From contig JAQFVV010000143.1 of the NCBI GenBank assembly GCA_028023455.1, positions 1,524,001 to 1,588,000 of the forward strand: a stretch of 64,000 nt of DNA. Direction: 5' to 3'. The position numbers and the translations under genes are program-made. The stretch is from Epiperipatus broadwayi. Taxonomy: Eukaryota > Onychophora > Udeonychophora > Euonychophora > Peripatidae. Under the pieces are notes generated by a model. It did not search any database. It saw nothing but the letters and a program-made list of their open reading frames with translations, and had not been told where the DNA came from. Below are positions 12,178 to 22,640 of the stretch, piece after piece; the first letter of the stretch is position 1; each line of letters opens with the position of its first letter.

Positions 12178-13168
12178 TGTAACGGGCACATATGCCGTTA
12201 CATTATTTTTTTAAAAAAATTGAGACATTGAAAAGTTTGCATTTAAAAACTTCTTTTTTTTTTAAGACATAAAAATTGAAAATTAATTCTATCTTAAACT
12301 CGTATATATATAAAATCGCACACATGAAAAAAATTATTAAAATAAAACTTTATTAAAAAGAGAAAAAGTATTTTAAAAGCAAAAACTTAAAAAGATTTAG
12401 AGATAAAAATATATCTTTAAGTTTGCAAAATAATTTAATTAATTCTATTGTATAAAATGGAAATGATTATTTTAATTAGTAAAAGTAAACTAGCCCTTGG
12501 GCATTTCAAAATGCATAAGCAAAGGTCAGATAGAAGAGGAAAAACAATAGGAACAGAATGGCCAATGAAAGAAATCCATCAGGGAATCGGACCTCAATGG
12601 AAGGATCATCATCATCGATGACGTACTGTCCTTTGGATCCAAAAGTTACATATAAAAGAAAAAGTTTGGAAATAAATTTTTAGTGAGTGAAGAAAATTTA
12701 AGAGAAGACAGAGATGTATTAAGTCAGAGAGTTGAAGATGAAGGGATTGAAAGATACACTTTCAATTCCTTCAGTTGTTTAAAAAAAAAAAAGAAATGAA
12801 ACATCGTTTTTTCTATATTGAGGATCACAGGATCATTGGGAGATTTAACGCTGGATTCCAAACACAAGCAACTGTAAAGGATGAACTTTTCTAAAACAGT
12901 AAGAACTATATAACTAATGAACATTTCTAAAACCATAAGAACTTTATGAACTCTAATGAATATTAATTTGAAAACAATAAGAACTCTAAATTCTAAACCT
13001 TTCAGTAAATAATAGCAATAGAATCCTATCTGACCAACATAAATTAATATTAATAATGTCATTTGATGTATTTTTTAAAATCATTTCCATTTAATTTATT
13101 TTTTTGTTCTTTTAAGTTTTTATTATATTTTTTTTTTGTTTAACAACTTTTGATAAATGCTAAATTTA
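12178..13168 (+). promoter_or_regulatory. LTR-like promoter repeat A
   Basis: It begins with an inverted terminal palindrome TGTAACGG...CCGTTACA (12178-12202). Inside are a CCAAT motif, a CRE-like TGACGTAC (12619-12626) and TATAAAAG (12651-12658) in the order and spacing of a pol II promoter. The same arrangement occurs in repeat B (14714-15563), which also shares AAACTAGCCCTTGGG. Both end before TAAATTTAAGTTGGG. These features suit long terminal repeats of a retroelement. No gag or pol frame and no certain primer-binding site is visible between the copies, so the LTR label is inference. Open frames on either strand look accidental. Confidence 0.5.
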
Positions 13169-14080
13169 AGTTGGGCATGAATGGCTATATAGATTTGTAA
13201 AGTTACATTAATTGATTAGGGGAGGGTAATCTTAGGTTATTTGTTTCGTAGTTAAATTAGGTCAATGGATTTGATATATTGGTGTAATTAGTAGAGGTAG
13301 TATGAGGTTCACTATGTTGCAAGATCTTCATTTATACGCTGCACCCTCCCCCCTTTTTGCCTATGGAAGGGATAGTAAGATTGAAATGCAAACCCTTCCT
13401 ATGGAGTTTTTTGTTTATTGTTCTTCTTGCCAATATATGTAGCATTCCTATTTGTTTGAGAGTCAATGTTGTCTATTAACCATGCTGTTCAGATGTACAT
13501 TCCTGACAGTATGTCATTTTGGGTGCTGTCGTATTCATGCTACATTGAATACATCGATATATCAGATAGATTGGCGTTGGTTTGACTGCGAACTTTTGGC
13601 CTAAGGTTAAATAAGGGATAGAATATTTTCTTTTCAAATGCAAATCTATGTAGTTTATTCATACTTGACAATCTTAAAATAAATATAAAATTCATCTGTG
13701 TAGATGATTTAAAATTTTAATATAATAATTTAAATTAAAGAATATTAAAATCTAAAATAATAAATGTTATTCCTCAAATTCTAAAATGATTATATATATG
13801 TGCGTAAATAAATGTTTGTCTGTTAATTACTGGCAGTGGCTTATTATATTCTTTTTTTAATACTGAAATATTCTTAGATAAGAATTTATAACATATAAAT
13901 CTCTGCTGTTCCACTGAGCTAGTGACATTGGGCTAATGGTCGGAATAAAATATATACAAATATTTTCTTCTTAACTTACGTATCTGCCTACTATATAAAT
14001 ATTCTAGGTTCAAATACCTAGATGGCACCCTTGTAGTGCAGATACGATAAGATTACTCTTTTTTGGACTGTTATAATTGG
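13169..14080. repeat. 0.9-kb dispersed unit, copy 1
   Basis: This unit is nearly identical to 16666-17575 from TTTAAGTTGGG(C/A)ATGAATGG to about GATTACTCTTTTT. It contains conserved segments such as GAATACATCGATATATCAG and a strong hairpin near its end. It directly follows LTR-like repeat A. No intact frame is visible, so it may be internal or leader sequence of the same retroelement. Confidence 0.8.
13966..14055. other. Nested hairpin with tRNA T-arm-like inner loop
   Basis: CTTACGTATCTGC pairs with GCAGATACGATAAG (one bulge), extended by CTAC/GTAG, around an inner hairpin CTAGGT-TCAAAT-ACCTAG. The inner part (GGTTCAAATACC) resembles the pol III B box or T arm with one extra base. The structure is kept in the second copy at about 17470-17560, where the inner closing pair becomes T-G (GGTTCAAATGCC). 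It could be a tRNA-derived piece or a structured RNA signal of the repeat. Confidence 0.45.
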
Positions 14081-14092
14081 CCACCCAACATG

Positions 14093-14300
14093 AGCCGATC
14101 TTTAATAAACCACGAGTGCCCTGAGAATTTTAAAAATAAATCATGACAGTAATATTTTTCTTTAAAAATGAGTATATATATTTTTGTATTAACATGATGT
14201 TATAGTCCGATGTTTAATAAACCTCGAGTATCTTGAAAATTAAGCCAGTATATTCTTTCTGAAATAAGTACATTTTTGTATTAACGCAAAGTTATAGGTT
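14093..14300. repeat. Tandem duplication, about 100-bp unit
   Basis: CCGATNTTTAATAAACCNCGAGT starts each unit (about 14096 and 14203), and each ends TTTTTGTATTAAC...GTTATAG. The copies are diverged. The unit is absent after the second copy of the 0.9-kb unit, so the two copies of that unit have different right flanks. Confidence 0.7.
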
Positions 14301-14713
14301 GAATTTTGTTTTAAAAGTACTGCCAGTAAGAAAAATTGTGCATATGTAGACATAAATTTGAGGAATAAAATGAAATAATTAAAATGTAATAATTATTATA
14401 AATCATAATTTTTTTTTTTTTTTAAAAAGTCTATTTAAAATCCAAGCATTTAACGTGCCTAAGTAATAGTTAAAAGTAGGAGAAAAGAAACTTGGAAGGA
14501 AGGGGGCAGAAATTTAGCTGGTAGAAAGGAATCAACAGTCAACAGTTTTTTTATCATTATATTTGTGTGTAATTACTGTTTTGTCTTTTAAAAAAAAAAA
14601 AGTTTTGTCCTTTTGAAATTTTCATATAATCAATTTGTGTAACGTAATTACTAACACTAAGTAAATTCTTTTTTTTTTTTAATGTTTTTGTTTTTTGAGG
14701 AAGTTTACTGATA

Positions 14714-15563
14714 TGTAATGGTATATAAATATGCCGTTACATTAATTTAAAATAAAAACTTTAAGTTTGCAAATAAAAATAAATTTATTACAAACTAAAA
14801 GCTAAAAAAAAAAATTAAAGAGTTGTTCAATATATATATATTCGCACAGATGCAAAACTTTAAAAATTATTTATTTTTTAAATAAAAAAAAGGTATTTGA
14901 ACGTACTTTTTTAGAAAAAAGTATAAGGAAAAGATAAATATTTTTGTAAATGGAAATGATTGTTTTATAAATTAATTGAAAAGACAAACTAGCCCTTGGG
15001 GCTCTTATAGAAAAAAGGTCAGTTGAAAGATATGGATAAGAGAACAAAAGAATTAGCTTGACCAATGGAAGCACCAAGCCTCAGCATGGACCAAAAAAGA
15101 GACTAGTATTAGTGACGTCTTGTTCATTGAATCCAGAGGATCATTATAAAAGGAAAACAATTCAAATTAAAACAGTTCCTGAGTTCCAGCTTGATTTTTG
15201 TGAGAAGAGTGATAAGACACATTTGTCGCTCTCTCTCTCACTTATTTCAAATAAAATGACTGTAATACTAGGATTGAACCAGCTTAGGCCTCCTCCAGAA
15301 CAACAGACTGGTTGGCAGTAGGAACTGGGATTCCTTCTACTGTAAGACATAAACTTCAAAATTTAAAAATAATTAAGAACTTTTGTTCAAGCTTTTAAGA
15401 TTCAGAGTCTAAATTTTAAAATGAACTCTTATCTGACTTTCAAATTTTCAAATTGATAATTAATGTTTAAATTTTATATATTTAAGTTTGCTAAAAATCA
15501 TTTCCATTTTCATTTTTTTTATTTTTATTAATATTGTATAAATTACTAAATGCATTAAATTTA
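14714..15563 (+). promoter_or_regulatory. LTR-like promoter repeat B
   Basis: It starts TGTAATGG...GCCGTTACA (14714-14741), parallel to repeat A. It carries ACCAATGG, a perfect CRE core TGACGTC (15113-15119) and TATAAAAGG (15145-15153), then a short CT-rich tract. An 87-codon open frame at 15058-15321 overlaps the promoter elements and has no recognisable domain, so I do not call it a gene. The end coincides with the TTTAAGTTGGGCAT seen after repeat A. Confidence 0.5.
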
Positions 15564-15912
15564 AGTTGGGCATAGACGTTTGCATAGATTTGTTCATGTT
15601 TAATTATGTTTTTGTTTTCAGATTTGATTAAAATATATAGAGATTCGGTAAATAATGATATCTTATGTTGAATATCTAAAATGTATTTATTCGGATGTCT
15701 TTTTAGTTATTGGTGTCAATGCGGCATCTTATGATGAATGCCATTGGGTTTCTCGTGAATTCCCTCTGCAATTACATCAATGACTTTATATTTTGATCAT
15801 TTATGTTTATTTTGAAATGTTTTTGAGCGTGTAATCTATGTAGTCGATCTGTGCTCAACATTAAAAAACAAACTTTTATAAATCCATCTGTGCAAACTTA
15901 TATAAATGTTAA

Positions 15913-16661
15913 CCCTTAAACCGCTAATTTTATCATTGGTTGTATCAGATAAAAATCAAATCTTTTAATTGGCCAACTCACAAACTGAAGACAAAGCCTA
16001 TTGTTAAAACATATTCGCCTATAATATTAAATTCAACTCAGATACGTTTATAAAAAGTATATAATTAATTTTTCAGGTCATGAAGAAAACGAAAGTTCTT
16101 TCAAAAATAAATTGCTATTTATTTATTCTAAGATATTCTATATCGGCAACATAAAAGTTATAATGTAAACATCGGAAGATCGCTCTTTTACGTTATAGAA
16201 AAGTAAATATTTCTTTTTACTACATCTTCAATATATTTACTTAAATCTTCAATATTTTTCGAAAATAATTTTGTTTTTTTATTATTCTCTCTGAAAATTA
16301 TGTTTAATTTCCATAAATATTATTTAATAATAATTTAAATCGTATTCGAAATGAAAATCTCAGCGTTTTTCTTTATTTTCTTTGATCAGGCAGTTTCTTT
16401 GTTCTTTCCAGCCAATCAGAATGTCTTTTTCGGCTGAGAGCATGCTAAGAACCAATCACAAATAATGTTCCTTCTTTGTTTAGGTTTAAATGCATTTTTT
16501 TTTATTTTTTACTTCTAAAATAAATCGGAAGATGTCACCATCGTACAGAACTTTTAAAAACGAATTCAATACATATTTAACGAATTTTATCGTATAAAAA
16601 CGAACTAAGTTAGAGTGATTTTAGATGTCGACGAGGAGTCTCGTCGAGCGCGGGAAAAGGG
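15913..16661. mobile_element. TTAA-flanked non-autonomous DNA element with proven insertion site
   Basis: It is flanked by TTAA at 15909-15912 and 16662-16665. It starts CCCTTAAACCGC and ends GCGCGGGAAAAGGG. Joining the flanks gives ATAAATG-TTAA-ATTTAAGTTGGG, which matches the uninterrupted site at about 13154-13174 (ATAAATG-CTAA-ATTTAAGTTGGG). That is an empty-site comparison inside the window. The internal sequence is related to the element at 4736-5571. No transposase frame is seen. Confidence 0.8.
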
Positions 16662-16665
16662 TTAA

Positions 16666-17575
16666 ATTTAAGTTGGGAATGAATGGCTATATAGATTTGT
16701 AAAGTTATATTAATTGATTAGGGGAGGGTAATCTTAGGTTATTTGTTTCGTAGTTAAATTAGGTCAATGGATTGGATATATTGGTGTAATTAGTAGATGT
16801 GGTATGAGGTTCGCTACATTGCAGGATCTTCATTTATATGCCACACCCTCCCCCCTTTTGCCTATGGAAGGGATAGTAAGACAGAAACGCAGTCCCTTCC
16901 TATGGAGTTTTTTGTTTATTGTTCTTTTTTCCGATAGATGTAGCATTCCTATTTGGTTGAGAGTCAATGACATCTATTAATCATGTTGTTCAGATGTACA
17001 TTCCTGATAGTATGTCATTTTGGGTTCTGTCATATTCATGCTACATTGAATACATCGATATATCAGATAGATTGGCGTTGGTTTGACTGCGAACTTTTGG
17101 CCTAAGGTTAAATAAGGGATAGCATTTTTTTTTCAAATGCAAATCTATGTAGTTTATTCATACTTGACAATCTTAAAATAAATATAAAATTCATCTGTGT
17201 GGATGATTTAAAATTTTAAAATAATAATTTAAATTAAAGAATATTAAAATCTAAAATAATAAATGTTATTCCTCAAATTCTAAAATGATTATATATATGT
17301 GCGTAAATAAATGTTTGTGTGTTAATTACTGGCAGTGGCTTATTATATTCTTTTTTTAATATTGAAATATTCTTAGATAAGAATTTATAAAATATAAATC
17401 TCTGCTGTTCCACTAAGCTAGTGACATTGGGCTAACGGTCGGAATAAAATATATGCAATTTTTTTTCTTAACTTACGTATCTGCCTACTATATAAATTTT
17501 CTAGGTTCAAATGCCTAGATGGTGCCCTTGTAGTGCAGATACGATAAGATTACTCTTTTTCGGACCGTTATAATA
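16666..17575. repeat. 0.9-kb dispersed unit, copy 2
   Basis: Second copy of the unit at 13169-14080, nearly identical by eye, in the same orientation. Its left flank is the TTAA element. Right of 17575 the two copies diverge abruptly (ATAATATAATAAAAAGTG here). Confidence 0.85.
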
Positions 17576-18265
17576 TAATAAAAAGTGAATAAAGTGCTAA
17601 GTCATATGTATATAAATAACTATAACATTAGATACAGAGAAAGATATATTTCCCAAATTTTAAAAATCATCAATGTAACTTTTCACCATTATATTCTTGG
17701 CACTGAAAGCTGGCTTGCCAATTTTAAAATTTAATTTATTCTGTAACAATTGTTATAGTTATTTGTATATCAGTATTAATATTTTATATCAGTTTGTGTG
17801 CTATGAAGTCGTCTTTCATTTTATATTGTGTTTGAAATAAATGTTCTGTTCTTTAAGAAAAAAATATTATGAAAAATACTAAAAGAAGGAATTTGTGGGT
17901 GTAAGTATACGCGCACGTCTGTGTGTGCATGGATGTAGGAGTAGTGAGGTTATAAAACATTGCGATAATTATGCCAGGAATTTTTTTCTGATTTTTTTTG
18001 CTTATTTTTGATATTTAATAAAATTTTGTGTATTATATTTTATAGGAAAGTGAATTAAGTAATCAGTTTTCTCATTGTGTAATTGACTTTAAATATTTTT
18101 ATACTGATTAAAGGAAAAAAACGAACTGCATATGCCATTAGAAATTTTTAATTTATTACTATTTTGTGTGTGTGTGAACAAATATTCAGTAATTTATAGT
18201 GTAACTGATTGTTTTAAAAAATTTTATATTCAATTTTATTATTTGCTTTTCTTGCTAAAATATAT
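17576..18265. other. Non-coding DNA, nothing recognised
   Basis: AT-rich sequence with a short TG-rich patch near 17900 and 18160. No gene or transposon recognised. Confidence 0.5.
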
Positions 18266-18269
18266 ATTT

Positions 18270-18527
18270 ATTCAATTTATTCAAACCACTTTGAACACTT
18301 TTTAGCAAAAACCTTTTATTGAACATATATACATATACACCTACCTTTCAACTATCCTGCAGTCTTCTTCAGAGCTATGATATAATGAACAAAATAAAAT
18401 ACAACCTAAGTTTCGACTATCCTGCAGTAGGTGTATGTTTACAATAAAAGATTTTTGCTAAAAAGTGTTCAAAGTGGTTTATATAAATTGGATTTATATA
18501 AGATATTACAGCAAAAATAAAGGAAAA
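18270..18527. mobile_element. Fold-back element, CTGAAGAAG family (copy 1)
   Basis: Inverted arms CCACTTTGAACACTTTTTAG...CCTTTTATTG and CAATAAAAGATTTTTGC...GTTCAAAGTGG enclose a short centre. Arm 1 read in reverse gives CTGAAGAAGACTGCAGGA followed by TTGAAAG, and arm 2 has TTTCGACTATCCTGCAG. The same arms and the tail after the right arm (GATATTACAGCAAAAATAAAGG) recur at 37797-38050. The CTGAAGAAG...CGAAAC motif is widespread in Penelope-like repeats and may be a degenerate relative of the hammerhead core; that link is inference. Confidence 0.65.
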
Positions 18528-18540
18528 TGTAATTTTGGTT

Positions 18541-18564
18541 TTATATATATATATATATATATAT
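18541..18564. repeat. (TA)n microsatellite
   Basis: Uninterrupted TA dinucleotides directly after the fold-back element. Confidence 0.9.
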
Positions 18565-18802
18565 TACTAGCAAAATGTGCTATCAATCGCTGTACTAATT
18601 TATGTTTATCTATATATTTATTCTAAGATTAATTGATATAAAGTATATATTTTTTCCCAATGATAATCATTTCAAGATTAATTGTTCGATCATCAAATAA
18701 GCTCATTGGAGTTTAATATATCCAAAAACTTTTTTTTAGTATCTCTTCTAGTTTCTTCATCCATTTCATAATTCTAAATATTTAATGCTATAACTTAGCA
18801 TA

Positions 18803-18990
18803 TGAAGAGCCTCATTACTAAGTGGTTAATGCATCAGTCTCCCATGTCTGTAACTGAGAATCCAAGTTCCCAGACAATTCCAACCAGCCATCTAATGATG
18901 ATTGATGAATAAATATTTAGCCACAAAGATCACAGGCCTCTGCATTGGTTGGATGATAAGTCATGAACTAAGAATAAAAATTAAAAAAAA
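18803..18990 (+). mobile_element. tRNA-derived SINE
   Basis: The first part resembles a tRNA: GCCTCATTACTAAGTGGTTAAT contains an A-box-like block, CATCAGTCTCCCATGTCTG an anticodon-arm-like block and AATCCAAGTTCCC a degenerate B box. An unrelated body follows (CATCTAATGATGATTGATG, GATCACAGGCCTCTGCATTGG), and the unit ends in an A-rich tail at about 18971-18992. This is the standard tRNA head, body, A-tail layout of a SINE. No target duplication was identified. Confidence 0.65.
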
Positions 18991-18992
18991 AA

Positions 18993-20319
18993 ACCATTGT
19001 AATATCTTTGATATACAAATATAATAAATTAAAAGAAATACTCATAATGTTTTATCTATGGAGAAAACATTGAAAACATTAAATATTTTTATTTTTTTGT
19101 ATGAATATAATGATTGCCTTTGATAAAGAAGCTCTTCATCAAAAGTTCATTAATATCCTATAATATTTTTAATATTTTCTCCATATAGAAGTAGTATTAA
19201 TATTACTTTTAATTATCATATATTACAGATTTTATCCATAATAGGGGGGAGAGTGTTATATTACTATAAAAGCTGAATCATTGTCTTTCATATTTGTTTT
19301 AATCATTATCATTTTATTTTATCTATCTATGGACTTTTCATTATCGTCTATAGATATATTATTTTAAAAGTATGGAGTTTCACTTTTTTGATTTTTCTAA
19401 AGATTCTCAATTTAAATGATTATGTTCTTTTTACCAACTACATAAACATCTTATAATGTTCTTTTATCACTTTATGTAAGCAAATATATTTCTTAGTATA
19501 TCAGTACTTACTGTCTTGACAAAGTAAATTGATAATTCTTTACACACTTCTGTCTTATGAATATTAAGTGCAAATGTTAGATTCTCCTCCTAAAAGCATA
19601 TGGAGTAATTATATAAGAGAATACCATATTAAATAATAATACTTATAATTATTGGTACAGCATCCAACTTGGGATTGCTTCCAGGATTGATTCTGGAGCT
19701 CAGAGGTCTGCACTCAAACTTCTTAGGAACTCCTAAGCAATAATGCCATGTGCCTTTTTTTATTGGTGGTAATTTGATATTACTTCTTAACATTCTTTAT
19801 TATTTTAATGCTTCTATATCTGTTTTGTAAACTTTGATGAACTTTTACAACATTAAAATGTATATTTCAAAATCCAAGAGCCAATAGAGAAATTATATTA
19901 AAGATTTTTGTTTTCTGGACATTACTTATCTTTGGCCTTAGATTTGCTGTAATGAAACTTTTGCATGTTGTTAATTTTCATTGATGCATGATATACTTTT
20001 TAAATTCTTGTTAAGCCTTTACAACTCTTATAATGACAAAAGATCTTTGAAAGTCTTTTTTAAAATTTTTTTATTAAAATAAATACATTCATTGCATTCG
20101 TTCATTTAAATACAAGTCAAAATATATTTACACAAATACAAATATCATTCTTCTCCTACTAAGCCTTATTTGTGTTTGTATGTAGAAATTTTTTTTTATA
20201 ACATTTTAGATATTTACAAGAAGTTTAAACATAATATGAAATATGCTAATAAAAAAAACAACAATAAATTACATTTTTATAATATATTAATTATATAATA
20301 AAATATTGATTATATATAT
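18993..20319. other. Non-coding DNA, possible LINE 3' trailer at right end
   Basis: No exon or RNA gene seen. From about 20040 on, the sequence may be the 3' untranslated part of the minus-strand LINE that begins at 20320, but the boundary cannot be set. Confidence 0.4.
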
Positions 20320-21192
20320 ATATACTAATTTTCCTCTCTTTCCCCCTCTTTAATACACTTCTTAATTTCTTTTTTTATTTCTCTATAATATTGCAATCAT
20401 CTTAATTCAATAGGTAAATTATTAAATAATTTAGGAACATAATGATTTCTTACTCTAATTCTATATTTATTACAATATTTTGAATCTAGATACATATCTG
20501 TTTTTCTTAGATACATTTCAAATTGCTTTAAATAGGGTTTCTTGAAAGTACTCTAAAAAATTTTTTTTCTCTATGATTATATAATCCAGAAGTTGATTTA
20601 ATAATAAATATTACTTTTATATACACTTTTTTCTTTATTAATAAATTTTTCTTCTATTATATCAATTATTATTTTTTTTGCAGTAATACAAATCTATTAA
20701 TATTAGAAAAGCTTGCAAAACCATAAATTATTATTCATATTTCAATAAAGATTCACTTAAAACTTTATATATAATAAGAAGAATATTTAAAGGAAAAATG
20801 TCTTTGATTTTGTAGAATCTTCTTATAAAATATCTAAATTTATTAATTGGTATGTTTATATGATATTTCCAATAATTTTTTCATCTATCATCATTCTAAG
20901 ATATATTAATATATTTTGCACTTATTATTATTATATATTACATTATTGTCATATAAACACTCAAGTGAATGCAGATCTATATCAATATTTGTATATTTCA
21001 TGTGAGGAGAGCATATTAATATACATTTTGTTTATTCTTCATTTATATAAATTTCTCTCTCAAAGCACAAAAAAACAATATTGTTCAGACTTTCTTAATA
21101 TACTTTAATTGCAATATCAATATTGTTATTTACATTCATAATAACAGCATCATCTCCATATTGATATATTGATCTTTCAATAGTAATATTTC

Positions 21193-21649
21193 CTAGATCA
21201 TTTATAAGTAAGCATTTATTTTATATAGCGATTGTAAACAATTGTATTACAGTTAAATATCAGCCTTTCACGCTAATTGTGCATACGCTTTGCGAGTGTT
21301 AATAATAAATGAATACTTTCTCACCAATACAAGATATAGTATTTATGCAGGAATAAAAGGAATCCTCTTATTCTTACAACTCAAATGCTTATATATGAGC
21401 AAATCTGAAGTACTGGCAAAGAAAGCGAGATGATGGAACAGTCACTTTAAATTACTATATATAATGTCTTTGCCAGTACTTCAGATTTGCTCATATATAA
21501 GCATTTGAGTTGTAGGAATAAGAGGATTCCTTTTATTCCTGCATAAATACTATATCTTGTATTGGTGAGAAAGTATTCATTTATTATTAACACTCACAAA
21601 GCATATGCACAATTAGTGTGAAAGGCTGATATTTAACTAGATCATTTAT
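21193..21649. mobile_element. Fold-back insertion with 13-bp TSD and tail in the LINE
   Basis: Two almost perfect 171-bp inverted arms (21251-21421 and 21467-21637) are separated by 45 bp. A 45-bp single-copy tail lies left of arm 1 (21206-21250). The direct repeat CTAGATCATTTAT (21193-21205 and 21637-21649) is the target-site duplication. Excision of one copy restores the LINE reading frame. The layout is the same as at 1482, 21754 and 29933. The arm sequence itself is not shared with those, so it is a different family using the same mechanism. Confidence 0.85.
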
Positions 21650-21753
21650 GAAAATCAGAAACAACAATGTACTAAGAATAGAACCATTGAGGAACTCCAT
21701 ATAATTTTTTTTGCTCATTATTCAATACATTTGATTTTTTGGATACAATATAT

Positions 21754-21986
21754 TTATCATTTAATAATATTTACTAAGGCAATAAACCTCAAATCATGTG
21801 CACTTGAAAGTAGGTTGAAGTAAAGAAGGGTTCCCCTCTTTTCTTCCAAGGCATAAGCTTGTGGTTAAGACCTGTAGAGGTCCCTTTCTTCGCATTTTCA
21901 AGCGCACATTATTTGAGGTTTATTGCCTTAGTAAATATTACTTACGTAATCAATGTGCATTAAATAAATTTATAATTATCATTTAA
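21754..21986. mobile_element. Fold-back insertion with 11-bp TSD and tail in the LINE
   Basis: Inverted arms run from TAATATTTACTAAGGCAATA at 21765 to TATTGCCTTAGTAAATATTA ending at 21940. A 35-bp single-copy tail (21941-21975) follows, and TTATCATTTAA flanks both sides (21754-21764 and 21976-21986). The tail is on the side opposite to that of the neighbouring insertion, so the two inserted in opposite orientation. The arms differ from those of the 21.2 kb insertion. Confidence 0.8.
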
Positions 21987-22640
21987 GTAATTTTAATCAA
22001 AAAAATTGAGCATTTTTTCTCTAACTCCACAATTTTGTAAACTATGCATCAATTACTTATGTTCAATAATATCAAAAGCCTTATAAAAATTACTGGTACA
22101 TATTTTTTATCATTTAATGCACTATTAATTTTATCTGTAAAATTTTCCAATAATATAATTGTGTTTCTTCTTTCTATGAATCCATATTAGTTTTATTTAA
22201 AAAATCATTTTTAGTTAAAAAAAATTTAATTATTTTATAAATATATTTTCCTATTATTTTAGCAATTGAAGGAAGAATAGATATAGCTCTATAGTTATAG
22301 TTATTAAAATTATTTTTAGCACTAGATTTATAAACTGTTTTTACCATAGATGTTTTTAATAATATAGCAAACTCACTTCTTTCTATTATTTGATTAATCA
22401 TATAAATTATAACATCTAATAGAATGTCAATATTATTTTATGTCTACCATTCTCATTGTATCTATATCTGGGCTTATGTTAACTCTACATTCTTTTCTTA
22501 TTTCATATAAATCTTCTTCATTTAAATTTGACATAAATATTGAATTAGATTGACTCATATGTTTTCGAATATTATTATCATGATGCTTTATCTCAAAAAG
22601 TAAATTTTTATTTGCAGATATCCTTTCCATTTTTATTTAT

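Larger units (their letters stand above)
20320..22640 (-). pseudogene. Non-LTR retrotransposon reverse transcriptase, degenerate
   Basis: Read on the minus strand, pieces of a LINE ORF2 appear in the correct order. At 22174-22401 the frame has VYKSSAKNNFNNYNYRAISILPSI, matching the N-terminal RT block that reads NYRPISLLP in jockey/CR1-like elements. Near 21690 GVPQ and GSIL...LLFLIFINDL are split by one extra base, matching the GVPQGSxLGPLLF block. Near 21150 YGDD (in SIYQYGDDAVIM) is the catalytic box, usually F/YADD. Near 20420 a C-terminal block RNHYVPKLFNNLPIEL follows. Two fold-back insertions (21206-21636, 21765-21975) lie inside, and removing the first rejoins LIFINDL to GNITIERS in frame. 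The 22433-22630 frame is probably the linker before the RT. No endonuclease domain was recognised. Confidence 0.8.

Noticed and set aside
12724-13062. 112-codon minus-strand frame
   Set aside because: It is hydrophobic and low complexity, lies in LTR-like repeat A, and has no counterpart in repeat B.
15058-15321. 87-codon plus-strand frame with some ordinary codon composition
   Set aside because: It covers the CRE and TATA motifs of LTR-like repeat B and has no homologous frame in repeat A.
19670-19745. Possible tRNA-like sequence on the minus strand
   Set aside because: Only a vague B-box-like stretch; no A box, tail or target duplication.
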